Shown here in pieces: positions 7,702 to 15,454 of a DNA stretch of 43,859 bases (position 1 is its first letter; the number at the start of each line of letters is the position of its first letter). The notes beneath the pieces are model-generated. The model saw only the letters and a program-made list of their open reading frames with translations, did no database searches and was not told the DNA's origin. Origin of the DNA: VMFP01 sp964630025 (lineage in GTDB: Bacteria; Patescibacteriota; Andersenbacteria; UBA10190; CAIZMI01). The position numbers and the translations under genes are program-made. The stretch covers positions 1-43,859 of the forward strand of contig CAZVRG010000005.1 in assembly GCA_964630025.1 (NCBI GenBank). The letters run 5' to 3'.

Positions 7702-8973
7702 TTAGCGCGTGTGCAATTCCGTCTCTACTGCGTTTGAGGGTATCGCGCGCTCGTCCTTCTCCTTGCGGTTCTTGATTCCGACGGTACCGTTCGCAACGTG
7801 TTTCTGGCTAACCACAACACGCCAAGGAATGCCAATTCTGTCGGCATCCGCGAATTTTTCTCCCGGGCTCGCGTCATCGCGGTCGTCGTGGAGCACGGAG
7901 AACCCGGCATCCGCGAGCTTCTGCACAAGTTTCTCCGTCGCCGCCCGCACGGCCGCAGCGTCGCCTTTTCCTGCTCCAAGTTCAAGAACATGCACGTGAA
8001 ATGGAGCGATGGATGCCGGCCACAGAATCCCGCGATCGTCGTGCGAGGCTTCCACAACCGTTGCGAGCAGGCGTCCGAGCCCGATGCCGTAGCACCCCAT
8101 CACGAGCGGTTGCTTCTTGCCGTCCGCCGTCGTGACGTGCGCTTTCATGTTGTCGCTGTACGTTTGCCCGAGTTGAAAGATATGCCCCCCTTCAATGGCG
8201 TTCTTCGTTTCCAATGACGTTCCGCAGTGTGGGCACGCATCTTCCTTTCCCACTAGCGCTTCCCTGTTTGCTCCAAAGCCGCACGACGAGCAGAGAAGAA
8301 CGCGATCCTCGCCTGTATCGGCGAGAACCTGGAATTCATGCGAAAGCGATCCGCCAATTGTTCCCGACGCTGCAGAGACCGGGATTGCGCGGAGTCCACA
8401 GCGCTCAAAAATACGGACGTAGGCCTGCTTCACTTTCTCGTACGTTGCAATCAAATCTTCCTCGTTCTCGTGGAAAGAGTACAAGTCTTTCATCGCAAAC
8501 TCGCGCGTGCGGAGCAACCCGCCGGTTGGCCGCTGCTCATTCCGAAACTTCGTGTGGATCTGAAACACCAATACCGGCAGTTGCTTGTACGAGTGGAGAT
8601 AGGTACGCGCAAGGTCGGTGATCACTTCTTCATGCGTTGGCGCGAGCGCGTATTGCCGGTCGTGCCGGTCCGTCGTGGTGAACAGCGGCGGGTCAATGGT
8701 TTTCCATCGGCCGGTTTCCTCCCAGAGCGCTTTTGGCTGCAATGTAGGGAGAAGTATTTCCTGCGCACCAAGCGCCAGCATTTCTTCCCGAATAATCTGC
8801 TCGATATGCCGATGTACGCGAAAGCCCAGCGGAAGAAAGGAGAAGATGCCTGCCGCCAGCTGGTGGATGAATCCACCCTGCGTGAGAAGTCGATGCGACA
8901 CGGTTTCCGCATCCTTCGGCGCCTCGCGCAGCGGCGGCGAGAACAGATGCGATTGTCGGAGAATGTCGTGCAT
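7702..8973 (-). CDS. proS: Prolyl-tRNA synthetase, short form without the YbaK-type editing domain
   Basis: Class II synthetase that charges tRNA-Pro. The catalytic core is clear: motif 1 region (GAQEILLPTLQP), motif 2 (TKFRNEQRPTGGLLRTREF, 141-159) and motif 3 (GCYGIGLGRLLATVVE, 293-308), followed by the anticodon-binding domain. At 423 residues it is about 150 shorter than the usual bacterial enzyme. The INS editing domain normally found between motifs 2 and 3 is replaced by a small putative zinc ribbon with Cys pairs at 228/231 and 247/250. Short forms lacking INS are known in other lineages. The segment just upstream of the ATG is a heptamer repeat shared with the end of the next gene. 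Confidence 0.96.
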   Translation of the reverse strand: MHDILRQSHLFSPPLREAPKDAETVSHRLLTQGGFIHQLAAGIFSFLPLGFRVHRHIEQIIREEMLALGAQEILLPTLQPKALWEETGRWKTIDPPLFTTTDRHDRQYALAPTHEEVITDLARTYLHSYKQLPVLVFQIHTKFRNEQRPTGGLLRTREFAMKDLYSFHENEEDLIATYEKVKQAYVRIFERCGLRAIPVSAASGTIGGSLSHEFQVLADTGEDRVLLCSSCGFGANREALVGKEDACPHCGTSLETKNAIEGGHIFQLGQTYSDNMKAHVTTADGKKQPLVMGCYGIGLGRLLATVVEASHDDRGILWPASIAPFHVHVLELGAGKGDAAAVRAATEKLVQKLADAGFSVLHDDRDDASPGEKFADADRIGIPWRVVVSQKHVANGTVGIKNRKEKDERAIPSNAVETELHTR

Positions 8974-8979
8974 AGCGTG

Positions 8980-9005
8980 TAGCTTCTTAGCTTGTAGCTT
9001 GTAGC
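8980..9005. repeat. Heptamer repeat TAGCTTG, left flank of the four-helix-bundle gene
   Basis: TAGCTTC, then TAGCTTG (8988-8994), TAGCTTG (8995-9001) and TAGC. The stop and last residues of the four-helix-bundle gene are inside it. The complementary heptamer array lies on the other side of that gene (9392-9426), so the gene sits between inverted heptamer arrays. Confidence 0.85.
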
Positions 9006-9385
9006 GGTTTCTCGTGTGTCACGTGGAGAGAAATAGTCATGCGGTTTAACATCCGCATCACTTCGTTCAGTAGCTGGTCGGCCGCCTCAAGACTCTGTGG
9101 AGGCACGAGTGAAAGCCGTCTGGTGATAATCATTTGTGTCTCTAACTCCGCTCCCGATGCATATGCCGTTACGAGAAAGTTGCGAAAATCACGACGCGTT
9201 CCGCGTCGTCTCCCTTCCGCGATATTTGATGGAATGGATACCGCAGCACGTCGCATTTGGGCCGTAAGGCCGTAGAGTTCAGAAGGGGGAAATTGCTTAG
9301 TGAGTTCATAAATGCTAACAACAAGATCGACTGCTCGCTGCCACACGAGTAAGTCTTGATAGGTTCGAACGGGGGAGTTAGGCAC
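8987..9385 (-). CDS. Four-helix-bundle protein (TIGR02436 / S23 family)
   Basis: A 132-residue protein with the family signature: an N-terminal DLLVWQRAVDLVVSIYELT, then LTAQMRRAAVSIPSNIAEG and RRRGTRRDFRNFLVTAYASG. Relatives (S23, bAvd-like) form four-helix bundles and are often encoded in rRNA intervening sequences or near diversity-generating retroelements. The cellular role is generally unknown. No reverse transcriptase or rRNA is nearby here. It lies between rseP and proS in the same orientation and is bounded by inverted heptamer arrays, suggesting that it moved in as a cassette (inference). The C-terminal Q-A-T-S is repeat-encoded. Confidence 0.92.
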   Translation of the reverse strand: MPNSPVRTYQDLLVWQRAVDLVVSIYELTKQFPPSELYGLTAQMRRAAVSIPSNIAEGRRRGTRRDFRNFLVTAYASGAELETQMIITRRLSLVPPQSLEAADQLLNEVMRMLNRMTISLHVTHEKPLQATS

Positions 9386-9391
9386 CTCTTA

Positions 9392-9426
9392 AAGCTACAA
9401 GCTACCACCCACAAGCTACAAGCTCG
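9392..9426. repeat. Heptamer repeat AAGCTAC, right flank of the four-helix-bundle gene
   Basis: Units AAGCTAC (9392-9398), AAGCTAC (9399-9405), CACCCAC, AAGCTAC (9413-9419) and AAGCTCG keep perfect 7-base register. They are the reverse complement of the TAGCTTG array at 8980-9005. The array fills most of the gap between rseP and the four-helix-bundle gene. Confidence 0.85.
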
Positions 9427-9429
9427 TTG

Positions 9430-10500
9430 TTATTGGTGAATAAGCCGCTGTACATCGCCCACAGTAATCAAGGCGAGAAGAATCAGCAGGGCAACGAAAC
9501 CGATGGTGTGCGCGAGGCGCTCCGGTCGGCCGCGGAACCAACGCAACCCTATCGCATCCAGTGCAAGGAATAGCAGGCGTCCGCCATCGAGCGCGGGTAT
9601 GGGAAGTACGTTGATCAACGCCAGGTTCACCGAGAGCACCCCGACAAGCTCAAGAAGCGGAATGACGCCGCGACGGGCCACTGTGCCCGTGATCGATGCG
9701 ATACCCACGGGTCCGGCAAGACCTTCTGGCGCGTGACGCGACACAATCGCGTCACGGAATGTCTGCACAATACCGTGTACCGTGAGCCAGATTGTCCGGC
9801 CGGTTGTGCGTATGCCTTCGAGCGGTGCCTGCGACCAGGGAACGCGCACGGTGCCGATGTCGAGCAGCGCCAGCCCAACGCGTTGTCCCGATGTTTTTGG
9901 CGGGGAAAATGTAAGGGCAATAGTTTTCTCTTGCCCAGCCCGGATCACCGTTACCGTCAGCTGGTCGCCGGAGAATTCGCGAACCCGCGTGGCTGCTTCC
10001 GCCGCAGTTTCAACAGGCACATCGTTCACGGCAACGAGCGCATCCTGCGGGCGAAGATCTGCGGTACGCAACACCGGAGTGTCCTGCACGTCAACAATTT
10101 CCACGCGGCGGTTCTGCACGGCGCGGTCGGCTTGCAGTGCAGGCACGTCAACGCCGAACCCCGCAACGAGGGTAAACACCACCACCGCAAGAAGAAGGTT
10201 TGCCAGTACCCCGCCTGCGACAATCAATGCGCGGCGGAATCGTGTCTGTGTGGCAAACGATCGCGGGTCGGTGTTCTCGCTGTCATCCTCACCGGTCAGG
10301 CGCACGAATCCACCGATCGGAAGCGTGTTTACTGAATAGATCGTTTCCCCGATACGCCGCGCGGCAAGCCGTGGCGGAAATCCAAAGCCGAACTCTTCCA
10401 CGCGGACGCCAAGAAGGCGCGCAAGAAGCGCGTGTCCCGCCTCATGGATGAGAATGAGGGCAAGAAGAACGGCGGCAAAGGCGATGATCGTGATAAGCAT
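9430..10500 (-). CDS. rseP: RIP-type site-2 metalloprotease (RseP/RasP family)
   Basis: Membrane-embedded zinc protease that cuts transmembrane segments of anti-sigma factors or remnant signal peptides. The zinc-binding H19-E-A-G-H23 lies in the first membrane helix, and the third ligand motif PALDGGR lies in the C-terminal membrane segment. A PDZ domain (about 125-205) is inserted between, with DLRPQDALVAVNDVPVE as the recognizable core. The 356-residue length fits single-PDZ family members. It starts two bases after the frr stop and is probably cotranscribed with secDF-holB-frr. No anti-sigma factor substrate is visible here. Confidence 0.95.
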   Translation of the reverse strand: MLITIIAFAAVLLALILIHEAGHALLARLLGVRVEEFGFGFPPRLAARRIGETIYSVNTLPIGGFVRLTGEDDSENTDPRSFATQTRFRRALIVAGGVLANLLLAVVVFTLVAGFGVDVPALQADRAVQNRRVEIVDVQDTPVLRTADLRPQDALVAVNDVPVETAAEAATRVREFSGDQLTVTVIRAGQEKTIALTFSPPKTSGQRVGLALLDIGTVRVPWSQAPLEGIRTTGRTIWLTVHGIVQTFRDAIVSRHAPEGLAGPVGIASITGTVARRGVIPLLELVGVLSVNLALINVLPIPALDGGRLLFLALDAIGLRWFRGRPERLAHTIGFVALLILLALITVGDVQRLIHQ

Positions 10501-10502
10501 GG

Positions 10503-11042
10503 TTAGATGGCAAGTAACTCTTTTTCCTTCTCGGCGCCGCGTTTGTCAACCTCTGCGACGGCGGCATCAACATCCTCCTGGAGTTTTTTACGTTCGCGCT
10601 CGAATACATCTTCCGAAAGCTCTTTTGCGTCCTTCTGTGCCTTCAGTTCCTTCACCTGTTTTTCTCGGACATTCCGAATGGCAACACGCGCCTCCTCGAG
10701 ATGCTGTTTCATGAGCTTTGTGAGTTCGCGTCGGCGTTCCTCGGTAAGCGATGGGAGTGTAAGACGGATCACCGTGCCGGCAACGGTTGGCATCACCCCA
10801 AGGGGCGATGCCTCGATCGCTTTCGCGACAATGCCGACCTGGGCTTTATCCCACGGCTGAATCTGCAGCGTGCGCGCATCAGTCACGGCCACGGTCGCCA
10901 GTTCCTTCAATCGCATGCGCGTTCCGTAACTTTCCACTTCAATATGTTCAACCAGTCCGGGGTTCGCGCGCCCCGTCCGCAGCCCCTGCATGACCGTCTC
11001 AAGATGGTCGAGTGCGGGGGTAAACGGAGGGGCAACCTTCAT
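10503..11042 (-). CDS. frr: Ribosome recycling factor
   Basis: Works with EF-G to split post-termination ribosomes. The 179-residue length is typical. The three-helix domain I includes LRTGRANPGLVEHIEVESYG and ends in a charged helix; the small domain II includes VAVTDARTLQIQPWDKAQV and GVMPTVAGTVIRLTLPSLTEERR. The ATG (11040-11042) is part of the 5-bp target duplication of a MITE-like insertion that separates frr from holB. Before that insertion the two genes would have overlapped by ATGA. Confidence 0.97.
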   Translation of the reverse strand: MKVAPPFTPALDHLETVMQGLRTGRANPGLVEHIEVESYGTRMRLKELATVAVTDARTLQIQPWDKAQVGIVAKAIEASPLGVMPTVAGTVIRLTLPSLTEERRRELTKLMKQHLEEARVAIRNVREKQVKELKAQKDAKELSEDVFERERKKLQEDVDAAVAEVDKRGAEKEKELLAI

Positions 11043-11167
11043 CCCGTTAGATATTTACCACTAAACTTTCGGGCAGAGAACGTTCTATTGAACGTTCTCT
11101 GCGTATGCTGCCAAGCACCCCCTGAACTTTCAGGGTATTTTTGCACGGAAGTAAATATCTAACGGGA
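11043..11167. mobile_element. MITE-like element inserted between holB and frr
   Basis: A 125-bp element without a gene. Its termini are 16-bp perfect inverted repeats (CCCGTTAGATATTTAC at 11043-11058, GTAAATATCTAACGGG at 11151-11166). The element is flanked by direct TTCAT repeats (11038-11042 and 11168-11172), consistent with a 5-bp target duplication. Inside is a perfect 13-bp hairpin (GCAGAGAACGTTC/GAACGTTCTCTGC, loop TATT, 11073-11102) and a short CCTGAA/TTCAGG hairpin followed on the plus strand by TATTTTT. One terminus carries an extra A. No transposase is in the window. Confidence 0.8.
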
Positions 11168-11168
11168 T

Positions 11169-12023
11169 TCATCGTTTCAGGACGTACTCTACCACGAAGT
11201 TGGGCGGGACGTGCTGACGAAGCATTGCTTCCGCTTCGCGCGTGCGACGCACCAATGCAGCGCTTGGCGTTCCGCGGCGGAGTTGGCTTTCGAGGAACAC
11301 AAAAAATTCTTGCGCCTGTTCCGTATCATCGTCGACGAGTGATGACGCAGACCCATCCGCATCAGTGAATGCCGCACTCCACAGACGATAGCGTTGCAGG
11401 AGTTCCGCATCGACAGCCATGCGCAGCGCAAGCCCCGGGCGTCCGCCACTCAAGCGTGCGAGTTCCTCGGGATGTTCGATGCCGCGCGCGTGCAGCGCAT
11501 CACTAAGTTCCTGTTCCGGGACGGGCATGAGCGTGCGTGTGAGCGAGCGCGATCGCACGGTTGACACAACACGATCAGGGATCGATGCAGTCAGAAGAAA
11601 TTTTGCATACTGCGGGGCGTCTTCAATTGCCTTCAACAGCAGAGCGGCTGCGGACGGCGAAAGACGATCAACGTCCTCGATAAGAATCACGCGAACGTCT
11701 CCTCGCAACGGGCGCGCATGCACGTGCGACAAGAGCCCGACAAGGCGGTCGCGCATCGCAGTGTCTTCCAGAGGGACGAGTTGCAGGAAATCCGGATGGG
11801 CGGCGATCGCGTCTTCGCGTGAAACGTCGAAAAGCTTTCCGGCGATCGCTAGCGCAAGCGTGCGCTTTCCAACACCGGGCGGTCCGGACAAGAGTACGGC
11901 GGCCGGAAGCTTCTTTCGTTCGATAAGACGCCGCAACAGCGCCCACGTTGCAGTGTGGCCGATCAGTGACGGGAGCGGGTCCTGCCGCGATGGGACCCCC
12001 CGCGCCTGCGGTCCAGCCGCCAT
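11169..12023 (-). CDS. holB: DNA polymerase III delta' subunit (clamp-loader AAA+ protein)
   Basis: Part of the clamp loader that places the sliding clamp on DNA. It has a P-loop G-P-P-G-V-G-K near residue 47, a Walker B-like segment VRVILIEDVDRLSPSAAALL, and a sensor-like region VVSTVRSRSLTRTLMPV. The zinc-binding cysteines common in this family are absent. The frame is open back to 12176, but the added residues overlap secDF and a hairpin-rich repeat, so the ATG at 12023 (MAAGPQ) is chosen, giving 284 residues. A start at 12116 is the alternative. The TGA stop lies in the target duplication of the MITE-like element. A divergent DnaX-like ATPase is a less likely alternative. Confidence 0.88.
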   Translation of the reverse strand: MAAGPQARGVPSRQDPLPSLIGHTATWALLRRLIERKKLPAAVLLSGPPGVGKRTLALAIAGKLFDVSREDAIAAHPDFLQLVPLEDTAMRDRLVGLLSHVHARPLRGDVRVILIEDVDRLSPSAAALLLKAIEDAPQYAKFLLTASIPDRVVSTVRSRSLTRTLMPVPEQELSDALHARGIEHPEELARLSGGRPGLALRMAVDAELLQRYRLWSAAFTDADGSASSLVDDDTEQAQEFFVFLESQLRRGTPSAALVRRTREAEAMLRQHVPPNFVVEYVLKR

Positions 12024-12120
12024 ACCCCCATCTTTGTATGTTGGCGGCACGCGAGTGCCGCCCCTACTTTTGGAGGGGCCCCTGGCGGTCTGTCCTCGGC
12101 GCGGGTAGCCACCCATCGCG
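12024..12120. repeat. Hairpin-rich spacer between secDF and holB
   Basis: Contains a perfect hairpin GGCGGCAC-GCGA-GTGCCGCC (12043-12062), directly followed by an imperfect CCCCT/AGGGG hairpin (12061-12078). It is extremely GC-rich and can be read through in the holB frame (Gly-Gly-Thr-Arg-Val-Pro-Pro). It looks like an inserted palindromic repeat rather than coding sequence. There is no T-run, so it is not a typical terminator. Confidence 0.6.
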
Positions 12121-14358
12121 TCACCCGCCTCTTTTTGAAGGAAAGAACGGCAACCGCTTTTCCTGCCACGCGACAAGAAGCGGCGCGGCGATAAACACCG
12201 ACGAATATGCTCCCACCACCATGCCGATGCTTAAGGTAGCAACAAACGGGCGAACCGTTTCGCCACCGAAGAAGAGCATGGCAAACAGCACAAACAGCAC
12301 CGTTGCGGTGGTGTTGAGCGATCGTGTGAGTGTTTCCCACACGGAGCGGTCCACAAGCTCGCGGAATGGGAGGCGCAGCCGCGAAAGATTTGACTTGATG
12401 CGATTGAAAACGACAATCGTGTCATGCACGGAGAATCCAAGCAGCGTGAGAACGGCGGTCAGGAATAGTGAATCGGCGGATGCACCCCACGCTTTTCCAA
12501 TAAGCGCAAAGCCGCCGGTCATGAGGAGCGCATCATGCGCCAGCGTGACAACCGCAAGGATGCCGAAGACCCACGGCGAAATGGTCGCCGTTGCTTTGCG
12601 GAACACCCAGGCGAGATAGCCAAGAATCAGCGCGAGAGCAATCACAACCGCCATAATCGCTTTCTGCAGCAGTTCGCGGCCGATGGTTGGTCCGACCGTT
12701 TCAAAACGGATTTCCTCGAAGTTCGGGAACTTTTGGCGGAAGGTGTTCACCAGCGCGGTGTGTTCTTCCGGCTTCAGCGGCGGAAGACGGACAAGAATAT
12801 TCTTGTCGCCAGTTTCTTGCACGGTCGTGCCCTCCTTCTGTTCCGTTGCAAGTATGTCTCGCACGGTAGTCACGGCGGCGCCTTCACCCCGGAATTCGAG
12901 AAGCGATCCGCCGGTGAAGTCAATGCCCGGACGAATGCCGCCCTGTGCGATCACGCCGATGCTCACGGCAACAAGAATGGCGGATATGGCGAGCCATAAC
13001 TTTCCGCGCTCAAGGAAACTTGGTGGCTTCCAGCCCTCTCGCACGGGCGGAAATGTGATGCGTGTATACCACGTTGGCGAGGAAAACCATCGTACTCCTG
13101 AAACGAATCGCAGAAGAACGCGTGTCACCGTGATCGCGGTGAACATGCTCACCACGATGCCGATGCTCAAGGTGGTGGCAAACCCGCGGACAACGCTGCT
13201 GCCAAACGCATAGAGCAACGCGGCGGTGATCAAACTTGAGATATTCGAGTCGCGAATGGACGGCCATGCTTCTTTAAAACCTTCCGCGAGAGACGTGCTT
13301 AAGGAATGGGAGGAGCGCAAGCCTTCCCTTAAACGTTCGAAAATAAGAATGTTTGCGTCCACCGCCATGCCGAGCGAGAGAATAAATCCGGCGATACCTG
13401 CCACGGTTAGTGTGGCGCCGAGCGTTTGCAAAATGGCATACACAAGAAGTCCGTAGAGCGTCAGCGCGAATACTGCAATCACTCCCGGCAGACGGTAGAT
13501 TGCCACCATAATAATGGTAAGCAGCAGCATCCCGATGATGCCGGCAAGAATACTTTGCGCGAGGGATTCTTTTCCAAGGCTGGGGCCGACGGTGGTCCGC
13601 GTTGCCATCGTAATGGGGACAGGCAGCGCCCCGGCATTCAGTCGCGTTGCGAGCTGCTTCGCCTCTTGAATCGTAAAGGTGCCCGTGATGACGGCTTCGC
13701 CGGCGGTGATCGCCTCCTGCACAACCGGTGCAGTGATCGGCGCTCCGTCCAGAAAGATCGCGATGCGCTTCCCGACATTCCGCTTCGTGATATCCGCAAA
13801 CAACTGCTTCCCCTCCCCGTCGAATACCAGCGACACCTGCGGTTCGCCAGTCTGTGGGTGAAACACCACATCCGCGCGATCGAGGTGACGACCGGTGAGC
13901 TCTGAGCGTTTCCAGGTTGGGAATTCAATATCTTTCCCTTCCGGATCTTTCGCTTTTACGAGTTCTCCCTCCTCACGGAAATCGAGCTGCGGCGTTTCAC
14001 CGATTTGCCTGATCGCGCCTTCGGCGTCCTGCACGCCCGGCAGCTCCACCAGCACGCGCGGCGTGCCGCCGCGCAATATCTGCACAACCGGCTCTCCCAC
14101 GCCGAACACGTTTACGCGGCGTTCGATGACATCCCGCACGCCCTCCAACGCCGTCGTCTGATCCGCCGCGGGCACGTCCTGCATGTTCGCGTCATACACG
14201 ATCTGGGTGCCGCCCTGCAGGTCCAGTCCGAGCCGAATGCGCGGCAAGTACTTCGCGAGCACGCCACCGCGCGATGGCGGAAGCACCGAGACAATCGTTA
14301 CGGCAGCAAGGACAATAACCCCCGCCACTCCAAGAAGCGTTCTGTTCCGTGCAGTCAC
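12121..14358 (-). CDS. secDF: Fused protein translocase subunit SecDF
   Basis: SecD and SecF joined in one chain of about 745 residues; it uses the proton gradient to help SecYEG-SecA pull proteins across the membrane. The SecD half has its first membrane helix (RTLLGVAGVIVLAAVTIV), the region RIRLGLDLQGGTQIVYD, the P1 domain, and the conserved TM4 motif GMAVDANILIFERLREGL. The SecF half shows GIDFTGGSLLEF and SVHDTIVVFNRIKSNL. The frame is open to 14499, but similarity begins at the GTG at 14358 (VTARNRTLLG), and the plus-strand promoter of the neighbouring gene occupies the rest. The first part of this gene is duplicated as a remnant at 15862-15910. Confidence 0.96.
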   Translation of the reverse strand: MTARNRTLLGVAGVIVLAAVTIVSVLPPSRGGVLAKYLPRIRLGLDLQGGTQIVYDANMQDVPAADQTTALEGVRDVIERRVNVFGVGEPVVQILRGGTPRVLVELPGVQDAEGAIRQIGETPQLDFREEGELVKAKDPEGKDIEFPTWKRSELTGRHLDRADVVFHPQTGEPQVSLVFDGEGKQLFADITKRNVGKRIAIFLDGAPITAPVVQEAITAGEAVITGTFTIQEAKQLATRLNAGALPVPITMATRTTVGPSLGKESLAQSILAGIIGMLLLTIIMVAIYRLPGVIAVFALTLYGLLVYAILQTLGATLTVAGIAGFILSLGMAVDANILIFERLREGLRSSHSLSTSLAEGFKEAWPSIRDSNISSLITAALLYAFGSSVVRGFATTLSIGIVVSMFTAITVTRVLLRFVSGVRWFSSPTWYTRITFPPVREGWKPPSFLERGKLWLAISAILVAVSIGVIAQGGIRPGIDFTGGSLLEFRGEGAAVTTVRDILATEQKEGTTVQETGDKNILVRLPPLKPEEHTALVNTFRQKFPNFEEIRFETVGPTIGRELLQKAIMAVVIALALILGYLAWVFRKATATISPWVFGILAVVTLAHDALLMTGGFALIGKAWGASADSLFLTAVLTLLGFSVHDTIVVFNRIKSNLSRLRLPFRELVDRSVWETLTRSLNTTATVLFVLFAMLFFGGETVRPFVATLSIGMVVGAYSSVFIAAPLLVAWQEKRLPFFPSKRGG

Positions 14359-14417
14359 GTACGTCAGCTTCGTCGGAAAATGTGCCGTTGTCCAGAGGTG
14401 TGCGCTACAGTTCTTAC

Positions 14418-14446
14418 TTGACTTGAGTGGCGGGAAACGATACCGT
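14418..14446 (+). promoter_or_regulatory. Promoter of unknown gene A
   Basis: TTGACT (14418-14423), a 17-base spacer and TACCGT (14441-14446). The same -10 box plus downstream sequence (TACCGTATTG, then CGCGTTCGACGGCAC) is conserved in front of paralogous gene B, although the spacers differ, which supports function. Confidence 0.7.
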
Positions 14447-14499
14447 ATTGACGCGTTCGACGGCACATCTCTGTTCTCTACACAAGTGAGGGATAGCAA

Positions 14500-15072
14500 A
14501 TGGCGGAACTCATGGAGTATCTACCTCTTGGCATTCTTTTGGGGCTCATTGCAGCGATCGCCGCGCCTGTCCTAATTAAGAAGATGAAAGAGCAAGAACG
14601 GCAGCGACTTCTCGGAGAGCAGATACTCGTCATTCTCAAAGAAGAACGGCATGGGTGGAGAGTCGTGCACCGCGCTCCGCGAGAGGACATGCCAAAGATC
14701 CGCAACTTCGTTCTCAGTCGGGACGATAGCGCGACGTGCGCGTACGTGATAGTCAGGGAGAACGATCTTGCGTACGAGGATGGGTACTTGCCTGAGGAGC
14801 CGCTGACTGCAGGGTGGTGTTGTCAGGCACTTCGCAAGGCTCTTCCGGGTGTCGACCATTTTCTCCATAGGCACGAGTTTCGTGCTGTCAGCCCCGCACA
14901 CGCGCTACGGTCGTTCTTCTGTTCCCGTCTGTTCTGGGACCCAGGGCTTAGTCACTGGGTACTTGTGCGGTGCGGCGGGAACTCGAATGAGCCGATCGCG
15001 TCCGGCGTGGGTCCGCTTCTTGCTAAACGGACCAAGGACGAAATTCCTTTTGGAGGAATGTTAACAGCGTAG
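14500..15072 (+). CDS. Unknown membrane-anchored protein A (paralogue of 16095-16733)
   Basis: Not a family I recognize. The 190 residues start with one membrane segment (about 6-26, YLPLGILLGLIAAIAAPVLI), then a charged linker (KKMKEQERQRLLGEQ) and a soluble domain with GWRVVHRAPREDMPKIRNFV, a DSATCAYVIVREND strand, and a C-terminal block SRLFWDPGLSHWVLV, then PIASGVGPLL. The same blocks occur in protein B, so the soluble domain is a real conserved unit. The ATG follows a GAGGGA Shine-Dalgarno sequence. It has its own promoter and terminator and opposes all neighbours. The topology suggests a small cytoplasm-facing or exported domain held at the membrane; the function is unknown. Confidence 0.8.
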   Translation: MAELMEYLPLGILLGLIAAIAAPVLIKKMKEQERQRLLGEQILVILKEERHGWRVVHRAPREDMPKIRNFVLSRDDSATCAYVIVRENDLAYEDGYLPEEPLTAGWCCQALRKALPGVDHFLHRHEFRAVSPAHALRSFFCSRLFWDPGLSHWVLVRCGGNSNEPIASGVGPLLAKRTKDEIPFGGMLTA

Positions 15073-15099
15073 AGCTCTCTGCGAGCAACGTCATAGCCA

Positions 15100-15129
15100 A
15101 TCGGGGCCTCACCAGCCCCGATTTTTCTT
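15100..15129 (+). terminator. Rho-independent terminator of gene A
   Basis: ATCGGGGC (15100-15107), a 7-base loop and GCCCCGAT (15115-15122), followed by a T-run. The terminator of gene B (16737-16768) has almost the same stem. The T-run overlaps the stop of the convergent gene at 15128. Confidence 0.93.
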
Positions 15130-15454
15130 AGCGTTGCTGGCGGGCAAGAAGAGCAAAGCGGAAGAAGTAGGCATCAAGATCCGCAAGCGTTGTGCCATAT
15201 GCAGGAGTATGAAAGACAATGCGGCAAAAGAGTTCCCGCGCGCGTGCCACTTCTTTCAGTCGTGCGCGCCATCGGCGGTCGCTGATGGTGAGATCAAACA
15301 ATTCCAGTGCGCGCGCGACGGCGCTCTCGAACAGTGCGGTATCGCGTCCGTGCCACCGCGACGCGCGATGAATTTCGCTGCCGATATGCGCCAACTGCTC
15401 CGGAAGCGAGAGCGTAAACCACCGACCGGCTGCAAGCTCCTGATGCTGCATCAC
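15128..15454 (-). CDS. Small hypothetical protein paired with DUF5674
   Basis: A 108-residue soluble, helical protein (MMQHQELAAGRWFTLSLPEQ, then ARALELFDLTISDRRWRARL). From memory, close relatives sit directly beside DUF5674 genes in many CPR genomes. The function is unknown; the tight 4-base ATGA overlap with DUF5674 (15451-15454) suggests coordinated production and possibly a complex. The two genes lie between the duplicated gene A and gene B cassettes, in the opposite direction. Confidence 0.82.
   Translation of the reverse strand: MMQHQELAAGRWFTLSLPEQLAHIGSEIHRASRWHGRDTALFESAVARALELFDLTISDRRWRARLKEVARARELFCRIVFHTPAYGTTLADLDAYFFRFALLARQQR

Noticed and set aside
8987..9385. Diversity-generating retroelement accessory protein (bAvd)
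   Set aside because: No reverse transcriptase, template or variable repeat is in the window; only the fold family matches.
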